Shown here piece after piece: positions 20,325-25,317 of a stretch of DNA of 25,317 nucleotides. Each line of letters starts with the position of its first letter. Within the stretch, counting starts at the first letter, position 1. The stretch is from positions 1 to 25,317 of the forward strand of contig JAOTYV010000030.1 in the NCBI GenBank assembly GCA_029861675.1, read 5' to 3'. A program made the position numbers and the translations under genes. The notes beneath the pieces were generated by a model. The model had not been told where the DNA came from and ran no database searches. It worked only from the letters and a program-made list of their open reading frames with translations. The DNA comes from Alphaproteobacteria bacterium (lineage in GTDB: Bacteria; Pseudomonadota; Alphaproteobacteria; UBA8366).

Positions 20325-21500
20325 TTAGCGGGCATGCGGCGGCGTTGCGCCGGAGTCGTGTTCTGCATCGCGAATGACGCCATCGGAAACGGCCAGAAAC
20401 TGCGCCGTACCGGCGAGTGATTGGAAGATCGCGCTGTCCGTCCCGGTGAGCCAGGCTTGCGCGCCCAGGTTCAGGAGCTCCGCGAACAGCGCCTCGCGGC
20501 GCTCGACGTCCAGGTGTGCGGCGACCTCGTCAAGCAGCAACAGGGGCGCGCGATCCCGCTCGGCGGTCTCCAGGCGCGCATTGGCGAGCACGATCGCGAT
20601 CAGCAACGCTTTTTGCTCGCCGGTCGAGCATTGATCGGCGGGCATGCCGTTGCCGAGATGGTGCATGGTGAAATCGCTGCGGTGCGGCCCGATGGCCGCG
20701 CCGCCGGTAATCGCGTCCCGGCCGCGGCTCTCTTGCAGACCGTGCTGTAATTTGTCCTCCGCGGCGAGCGCGGGACCATCGTCGAGCCAGCTTTCCACGG
20801 TTCCCGTCAACACCAGGCGCGCGCCGGGAAACGGTCCCAGCGGCGCTTCGCAGAGGCCGGCCAGCCGGGCCGTCATTTCACGCCGTGCGGCGGCGATGGC
20901 AACCCCCCGCTCGGCCAATGTCCGTTCCAGCGTATCCAGCCAGGCACGGTCGGCGACACCGTCCTGCAGCAGTCGGGCGCGTTCCCGAAGCGCATGGTCA
21001 TAAGCGGAAATCCGGCCCGCGTGTTTTGGATCGATGCCAAAGACCAGCCGGTCGAGAAAGCGCCGCCGTCCCGCGGCGCCTTCGATGAACAAACGGTCCA
21101 TTTGCGGCGTGAGCCAGACGGCACTCACATGATCGCCGAGCGCGGTTTGGCTGCGTGCCGCGGCATCGTTGACGCGCACGGCGCGGCGGCGGCTCTCCTG
21201 CGGGTTGTGTCCGGTGCCGATGTCGACGGCGCCATCCGGCGTCTCGATTGTCGCCGCCACCGCCCAGCCTTGCGGTTCGGCCGGTGTCTCGGGAACGCCG
21301 CGACGCGCAAGGTCTTCAAGGCGCGCCCGCCGCAGCCCGCGGCCGGGCGCGAGCAGGGATAGGGCTTCCAGCAGGTTGGTCTTGCCGGCACCGTTCGGCC
21401 CGGTCAACACGACAGGCCCCGGCACGGGATCAATCCGCGCCTGGGCGTAACATCGGAAATTGGTAAGCCTCAACCGCGATACCCAAAGGGTCGCCGACAT
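20325..21500 (-). CDS. recF: DNA replication and repair protein RecF
   Basis: A 391-residue SMC-like ATPase that helps load RecA at single-strand gaps. The Walker A motif 'GPNGAGKT' is at residues 34-41, the ABC-type signature 'STGEQKALLIAIVLA' lies near 310, and Walker B 'LLLLDEVAAHLD' near 345. 'LRLTNFRCY' at the start is the usual RecF opening. It lies between dnaN (54-base gap) and gyrB (30-base gap), the classical dnaA-dnaN-recF-gyrB order. Confidence 0.95.
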   Translation of the reverse strand: MSATLWVSRLRLTNFRCYAQARIDPVPGPVVLTGPNGAGKTNLLEALSLLAPGRGLRRARLEDLARRGVPETPAEPQGWAVAATIETPDGAVDIGTGHNPQESRRRAVRVNDAAARSQTALGDHVSAVWLTPQMDRLFIEGAAGRRRFLDRLVFGIDPKHAGRISAYDHALRERARLLQDGVADRAWLDTLERTLAERGVAIAAARREMTARLAGLCEAPLGPFPGARLVLTGTVESWLDDGPALAAEDKLQHGLQESRGRDAITGGAAIGPHRSDFTMHHLGNGMPADQCSTGEQKALLIAIVLANARLETAERDRAPLLLLDEVAAHLDVERREALFAELLNLGAQAWLTGTDSAIFQSLAGTAQFLAVSDGVIRDAEHDSGATPPHAR

Positions 21501-21554
21501 GGTTGGACTCGGTCGTTCGGCAGCAGCCAGAATCGCGCGTTCTCCCGTCCGAGG

Positions 21555-22673
21555 TTAGACCCGCATCGGCATGAGCACGTAAAGGGCGGTCGGGTCGTTG
21601 GTGTCGCGGATCAGGGTCGGTGACGCCGCATCGGCCAGTTCGAAATTGGCGTTTTCCCCCTCGATCTGGTTCGCGATATCGAGCAGATAGCGGGCGTTGA
21701 AGCCGATCTCGATCGCCTCCTGCTTATAGTCCACCTCGATTTCTTCGACCGCCGTGCCGCTTTCGGGGCTGGAGGCAGTCAGGGTCACGTTATCGGCGGC
21801 GACATTCAATTTCACCGCGCGGGATTTTTCCGTCGAGATCGTTGCGACCCGGTCAACCGCCGCGGCGAAGTTCCGGCAATCGACAGCGAGAGATTTGTCG
21901 TTACCGACGGGAATGACCCGGTCGTAATCCGGAAACGTGCCGTCGATCAATTTCGATGTAACCGTAACGTCGTCGAAGCCGAAGCGGATTTTCGCGTCCG
22001 AAAGTGCGACGTTCACATCTTCGTCGCTTTCTTCGATCATCTTGTGCAGTTCGCTGACCGTCTTGCGCGGCACGATGACGCCCGGCATGCCGGCCGCGCC
22101 ATCGGGCAGCGGCATCTCGACCCGCGCCAGGCGATGACCGTCGGTCGCCACGGCCCGCAGCACTTCGCCGTCGCCGTCATCGGCCATGTGAAAATAAATG
22201 CCGTTGAGGTAGTAGCGCGTTTCTTCGGTCGAAATCGCGAAACGCGTGCGGTCGATCAACCGGCGCAACTCCGACGCGGGCAGAGTGAATTCGTGCGGCA
22301 TGTCTCCGCTCGCCATCTGCGGAAACTCGCCGGTCGGCAGCGTTTGCAGCGTAAAGCGGGAACGGCCCGCGCGAAGACGCAATTGATTGCCCTCACCGGT
22401 CGCATCGACCTCGATCTGCGCGCCGTCCGGCAGCTTGCGAACGATGTCGTACAACGTGTGCGCCGGCGCCGTAGTCGCGCCTTCGGTTTCGATGGCGCAG
22501 TCGACGGATTCGATGATCGCCAAATCCATGTCCGTCGCGGTCAGCGCCAGCTTTCCGCCGGCTGCTTCCAGATGGACATTGGACAGGATCGGGATGGTAT
22601 TGCGCCGCTCGACCACGCTCTGAACATGGTTAAGCGATCGGAGGAGCGCAGCGCGTTCAATGGTGAGTTTCAT
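21555..22673 (-). CDS. dnaN: DNA polymerase III beta subunit (sliding clamp)
   Basis: A 372-residue clamp protein that tethers DNA polymerase III and many repair enzymes to DNA. It has the three repeated clamp domains (about 1-120, 130-250, 255-372), the opening 'MKLTIERAALLRSLNHVQSVVERR', and a C-terminus ending 'LMPMRV', close to the usual MPMRL end of the family. Length fits the family. A 260-base gap separates it from dnaA and contains its own putative promoter. Confidence 0.97.
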   Translation of the reverse strand: MKLTIERAALLRSLNHVQSVVERRNTIPILSNVHLEAAGGKLALTATDMDLAIIESVDCAIETEGATTAPAHTLYDIVRKLPDGAQIEVDATGEGNQLRLRAGRSRFTLQTLPTGEFPQMASGDMPHEFTLPASELRRLIDRTRFAISTEETRYYLNGIYFHMADDGDGEVLRAVATDGHRLARVEMPLPDGAAGMPGVIVPRKTVSELHKMIEESDEDVNVALSDAKIRFGFDDVTVTSKLIDGTFPDYDRVIPVGNDKSLAVDCRNFAAAVDRVATISTEKSRAVKLNVAADNVTLTASSPESGTAVEEIEVDYKQEAIEIGFNARYLLDIANQIEGENANFELADAASPTLIRDTNDPTALYVLMPMRV

Positions 22674-22793
22674 ATTGTGTGGCGTCTCGTTGAAGGTATG
22701 GCGACGGTGAATCCCACCGCCCGGGTACCGGAATGAATCGGTCCGTTAGACATCGTTGACATGTCATGAAAAGCGATGCGTTAGCGGACGATT

Positions 22794-22802
22794 AATATAC
22801 CA
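22794..22802 (-). promoter_or_regulatory. Candidate extended -10 promoter of dnaN with adjacent CtrA-like site
   Basis: On the minus strand TGG-TATATT (22802 down to 22794) is a good extended -10 element; no convincing -35 is seen at 17 bases. Initiation would leave a leader of about 115 bases before dnaN. TTAG-N7-TTAA (22781-22795, plus-strand reading) overlaps it and matches the CtrA site TTAA-N7-TTAA at seven of eight positions. A perfect ten-base palindrome TGACATGTCA lies at 22757-22766 in the leader. Confidence 0.4.
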
Positions 22803-22830
22803 CACGCTTGTCCGGATCGCACCATTTTTG

Positions 22831-22859
22831 GTCCAAATACAGCCCGCGGACGCGGGGCT
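22831..22859 (-). terminator. Weak candidate terminator after dnaA
   Basis: On the minus strand AGCCC, one bulged C, then GC, pair with the mirrored 3' arm (22859 to 22841) around a four-base loop; TGTATTT follows. The U-tract is poor, so termination would be partial and the dnaA transcript may continue into dnaN. Confidence 0.25.
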
Positions 22860-22933
22860 CAACCTACTGATTTAAAGGCGCGAATTGTCGCGCGCTTACG
22901 GCGGCTCGGGAATGTGCGCCGGGTACCGCCCGA

Positions 22934-24292
22934 TCAGCCTTCGAGCATGCGGCGCAACAGCTCCACATCCTCTGCAAAACTCAGGTCGGCCGCGCGCAGT
23001 TCTTCGATTTTACGCACGGCGTGCATGACGGTGGTGTGATCGCGGCCGCCGAACTGTCGGCCGATTTCCGGCAGCGAGCGCGTGGTTAATTGTTTGGCCA
23101 AATACATCGCCACCTGACGGGGACGGGCGACCGCGCGGGCACGCCGGGACGAATGCATTTCCGAGAAACGAATCTTGAAATGCGCGGCGACCTGTTTCTG
23201 GATTTCCTCGATGGTGACGCGCCGTTCGTTGGGCCGGAGAACGTCGTGCAGCGCTTGTTGCGCGAACTCCACCGTGATCGGCTGATGGACGAACAAGGAA
23301 TGATGTTTCAGCTTGTTCAGCGCGCCTTCGAGTTCACGGCCGTTCGAGACAATTTTATGGGCCAGGAATTCGATGACTTTTTGCGGCACTTCCACATCGA
23401 GCTGTTCCGCCTTGGCCTGCAGGATCCCCAATCGCAATTCGTAGGTGGTGGGGTGGATGTCCGCGACCAGTCCCCAGCCGAGCCGGGATTTCATGCGTTC
23501 TTCGATGCCGTCCAGGTCGTTCGGCGATTTGTCGGCGGACACGACGATCTGGTGATTTTGATCGACCAGCGCGTTGAAGGTGTGGAAAAACTCGTCCTGC
23601 GTGCTTTCCTTGCCGGCGATGAACTGGATGTCGTCGATCATCAGCACGTCGACCGACCGGAACTGCTCCTTGAACGCGACCGTGTCCTTGTAGCGCAGCG
23701 CGCGAATGAACTGGTACATGAACTTTTCGGCCGACAGGTAGATGACCCGCCGATCGGGCCGCGTCTCGCGGATATGCCAGGCGATGGCATGCATGAGATG
23801 GGTTTTACCAAGCCCGACCCCGCCATACAGAAATAACGGGTTGAAGGGCACCGCATGCGCTTCGGCGACCCGCCGGGCGGCGGCAAACGCCAGTTCGTTG
23901 GGTTTCCCGACGATGAAATTTTCGAAGGTCAGGCGCGCGTCGAGCGGGGCGCCGACATTTTCCGCCGCGTTCGCGTTGCCGCCGGCCGCGCCGTCGGCGC
24001 TTGACGACGTTGCGCGGCGATTGCCGCTGGCCGCGTCGCGCGATTGCTCGAGGATGATTTTGACTTGGGCAACGTCCGGGTTCTCGGCATTCCAGAGCTT
24101 TAGCAGGCGCTCGGAATATTCCGAATCGATCCAGTCGCGCATGAAGCGCGTCGGAACCGAAAGACTCACCACACCGTCTGAATAGTCGCAGAATGTAAGC
24201 GGCCGTAACCAGCTGCGAAACGCCGCTTCGCCATACTCGGCGCGTAACCGTCCCCGAATCCGTGCCCAATGCACCGACAGCGATTCATTCAT
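22934..24292 (-). CDS. dnaA: Chromosomal replication initiator protein DnaA
   Basis: An AAA+ initiator that opens the replication origin. From ATG 24292 the protein has 452 residues. Domain I covers about 1-80 ('FRSWLRPLTFCDY'), a variable Ala/Ser/Gly-rich linker about 85-120, and the AAA+ module carries Walker A 'GGVGLGKT' (157-164), Walker B 'VLMIDD' (216-221) and 'RELEGALNKL' (319-328). The DNA-binding domain IV has 'GRDHTTVMHAVRKIEEL' (416-432). An in-frame GTG at 24373 would add 27 residues but has no ribosome binding site; ATG 24292 has GAGG very close and GAGGGGG about 12 bases upstream, so the start is uncertain. GANTC sites (24256, 24282, 24406) lie around the start. Confidence 0.95.
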   Translation of the reverse strand: MNESLSVHWARIRGRLRAEYGEAAFRSWLRPLTFCDYSDGVVSLSVPTRFMRDWIDSEYSERLLKLWNAENPDVAQVKIILEQSRDAASGNRRATSSSADGAAGGNANAAENVGAPLDARLTFENFIVGKPNELAFAAARRVAEAHAVPFNPLFLYGGVGLGKTHLMHAIAWHIRETRPDRRVIYLSAEKFMYQFIRALRYKDTVAFKEQFRSVDVLMIDDIQFIAGKESTQDEFFHTFNALVDQNHQIVVSADKSPNDLDGIEERMKSRLGWGLVADIHPTTYELRLGILQAKAEQLDVEVPQKVIEFLAHKIVSNGRELEGALNKLKHHSLFVHQPITVEFAQQALHDVLRPNERRVTIEEIQKQVAAHFKIRFSEMHSSRRARAVARPRQVAMYLAKQLTTRSLPEIGRQFGGRDHTTVMHAVRKIEELRAADLSFAEDVELLRRMLEG

Positions 24293-24554
24293 CGCCTCGT
24301 ATACCCCCTCGATAACTGCGGTCACAGACCGGTCGCCCGGCTTCCCCTGCAAACCATCACCCCCCACGGACACGCATGATGGTGCGATCCGCGAACCTAG
24401 TGCCGGAATCGGATGCAGAACCCATCCGTCTCCCGCCGTCTCTCAATCGGGAAAACCAATGCCGAGCCACTCAAAGGGGCATGGCGGGCAAACTCCGCCA
24501 CGGCCACACGGCCGGACGACGCAACACACCTTCCCGCGCCGAGCAGCTATCGGC

Positions 24555-24563
24555 GCTATACCA
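24555..24563 (-). promoter_or_regulatory. Candidate extended -10 promoter of dnaA
   Basis: On the minus strand TGG-TATAGC (24563 down to 24555) resembles an extended -10 element. It sits in TGTGGTATA, the same nine bases found at the putative dnaN -10. A TAAAAT just upstream on the same strand is an alternative. The leader to ATG 24292 would be about 255 bases, which is long. Confidence 0.3.
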
Positions 24564-24830
24564 CATTTTAAACCGCTGCCATGCCGCGTCCGAACTCGCT
24601 CACAATGATCGCTTATCGTGCGATTTTACCGTGGCGCAAAACGCCGTATGACAAATCGGTTCAGCTTGGCTGTACTTGGCACAGTTCTCCCTGGCAACCA
24701 ATGACAGCCAACTTACCGACGCCCCTAACGCGGTTCAACGGATTTCAGGGTGATCTTTTCGCGAAATTGGCAAATAAATTTGTTGACAATCTTGGACGCG
24801 AACAACGACGTGGTTAACGGCCCGTTGCGG

Positions 24831-24867
24831 ACCAAAAATAGAAAGACCGCGCTCATGCGGCGCGGTC
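24831..24867 (-). terminator. Intrinsic terminator of rpsT
   Basis: Read on the minus strand, GACCGCGC (24867-24860), a seven-base loop, GCGCGGTC (24852-24845), then TTTCTATTTTT. This is an eight-pair GC-rich stem followed by a U-rich tract, about 50 bases after the rpsT stop and in the right orientation for rpsT. Confidence 0.85.
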
Positions 24868-24882
24868 CCGGTCGGGAACTCT

Positions 24883-24907
24883 CGCCGCCATGACCAGCAT
24901 GGCGGCG
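24883..24907 (-). other. Perfect ten-pair hairpin directly 3' of rpsT
   Basis: CGCCGCCATG (24883-24892) and CATGGCGGCG (24898-24907) form a perfect ten-pair stem with a five-base loop, starting 11 bases beyond the rpsT stop and just before the intrinsic terminator. No T-tract follows it. It may protect the 3' end of the short rpsT mRNA. Confidence 0.55.
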
Positions 24908-24918
24908 GAATAGTCGTT

Positions 24919-25182
24919 TTATTGCAATGCCTTGATGCGTGCGGACAGTCGCGACAAGCTGCGGGCGACGGTGTTCCGGTGCATCACGCCTTTGTTGACG
25001 CCCCGGTGCATTTCAGGCATCGCGGCCTTGAATGCGGTGGCGGCGGCCGCTTTGTCGCCGGACGTGATGGCTTCTTCGACCTTGCGGAGATAGGTCCGAA
25101 TCCGGCTCTTGCGCGCGCGGTTGATGATGGTCCGGCGCTCGGTTTGCCGGATCCGTTTGCGGGCGCTTTTGGAGTGTGCCAT
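24919..25182 (-). CDS. rpsT: 30S ribosomal protein S20
   Basis: An 87-residue basic, helical 16S rRNA-binding protein. '[17 protein letters not shown]' and '[17 protein letters not shown]' are diagnostic of S20, and the length is normal. AAGGA lies 11 bases before ATG 25182, a rather long spacing. It has its own promoter and terminator and lies upstream of dnaA in the same direction, as in many alphaproteobacteria. Confidence 0.98.
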   Translation of the reverse strand: MAHSKSARKRIRQTERRTIINRARKSRIRTYLRKVEEAITSGDKAAAATAFKAAMPEMHRGVNKGVMHRNTVARSLSRLSARIKALQ

Positions 25183-25233
25183 GGGTCAGTCAATCCTTGA
25201 TTCGAACACGTGGAATCGATAGCAACGACGCGG

Positions 25234-25262
25234 CTTATATCGGCCCTCCACGCAGCCGTCAA
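25234..25262 (-). promoter_or_regulatory. Sigma70-type promoter of rpsT
   Basis: On the minus strand TTGACG (25262-25257) and TATAAG (25239-25234) are separated by exactly 17 bases; each matches the consensus at five of six positions. This is the best promoter in the window. Initiation near 25227 gives a leader of about 45 bases before rpsT. Confidence 0.8.
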
Positions 25263-25278
25263 GCCCGGCTTTGGCCGT

Positions 25279-25317
25279 GTATCCTTGGGGATACGGCGGG
25301 GGTACGGCGGGGGTACG
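25279..25317. repeat. Hairpin and 11-base tandem repeat at the window edge
   Basis: GTATCC-TTGG-GGATAC (25279-25294) is a perfect six-pair stem-loop. It runs into two copies of TACGGCGGGGG (25292-25302 and 25303-25313) and the beginning of a third at the window end. No gene is seen; the array may continue beyond the window. Confidence 0.6.

Larger units (their letters stand above)
24293..24918. other. dnaA-rpsT intergenic region, about 0.6 kb without a gene
   Basis: No convincing coding frame is present apart from the possible 27-codon 5' extension of dnaA. It contains a putative dnaA extended -10 element (24555-24563); a long inverted repeat TTGGCTGT/ACAGCCAA (24666-24673 and 24704-24711) with TTGG/CCAA nested inside; an AT-rich patch (24751-24790) with the small inverted repeat CAAAT-AA-ATTTG (24771-24782); and the rpsT terminator. 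I looked for DnaA boxes (TTATNCACA) on both strands and found none that match well, so an origin is not claimed. Confidence 0.6.

Noticed and set aside
24783..24818. A plus-strand promoter TTGACA...GTTAAC in the dnaA-rpsT gap
   Set aside because: The spacing between the hexamers is 24 bases, too long, and no plus-strand gene follows.

Overview
The window reads as a stretch of core chromosome from a GC-rich alphaproteobacterium, most plausibly near the Rhodospirillales (an inference). Supporting points are the order lnt - XRE regulator - metK - trmB, which resembles the actA(lnt)-phrR-metK arrangement I recall from rhizobia; an alphaproteobacterial-type IF2 with a long charged N-terminus; a YlxR domain fused to an L7Ae-like domain between nusA and infB; and a fabA-fabB-fabI cluster. 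I found no mobile element, CRISPR array, phage gene, tRNA or rRNA, and no convincing horizontally acquired island. Every large gene has a recognisable housekeeping identity.

Layout. (1) 2-5196, plus strand: a CorC/YbeX-type CBS protein, lnt, a PhrR-like XRE regulator, metK and trmB, covering envelope lipoprotein acylation, SAM synthesis and tRNA m7G46 methylation. (2) 5240-14867, plus strand: a classic transcription-translation cluster rimP, nusA, ylxR-L7Ae, infB, rbfA, truB, rpsO, pnp. It is preceded by a hairpin-rich leader containing a strong intrinsic terminator and ends in a strong terminator. (3) 15029-17671, minus strand: fabI, fabB, fabA (read fabA to fabI), the anaerobic-type unsaturated fatty acid branch plus enoyl-ACP reductase. 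It converges on pnp. (4) 17865-24292 (or 24373), minus strand: the replication cluster dnaA, dnaN, recF, gyrB. (5) 24919-25182, minus strand: rpsT, with a clear sigma70-type promoter and terminator.

I found no undescribed multi-gene system. What deserves a second look is small and regulatory: the rimP leader with a possible attenuator; a 30-codon ORF with a good ribosome binding site that overlaps the metK start out of frame; a structured rpsO-pnp intergenic region; a TTG start for fabA; a shared TGTGGTATA element at the putative -10 regions of dnaA and dnaN, with a CtrA-like half-site pair next to the dnaN copy; and a roughly 0.6 kb dnaA-rpsT gap with inverted repeats and an AT-rich patch but no canonical DnaA boxes. 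Start codons, promoters and hairpins were read by eye; no folding, alignment or database search was run.
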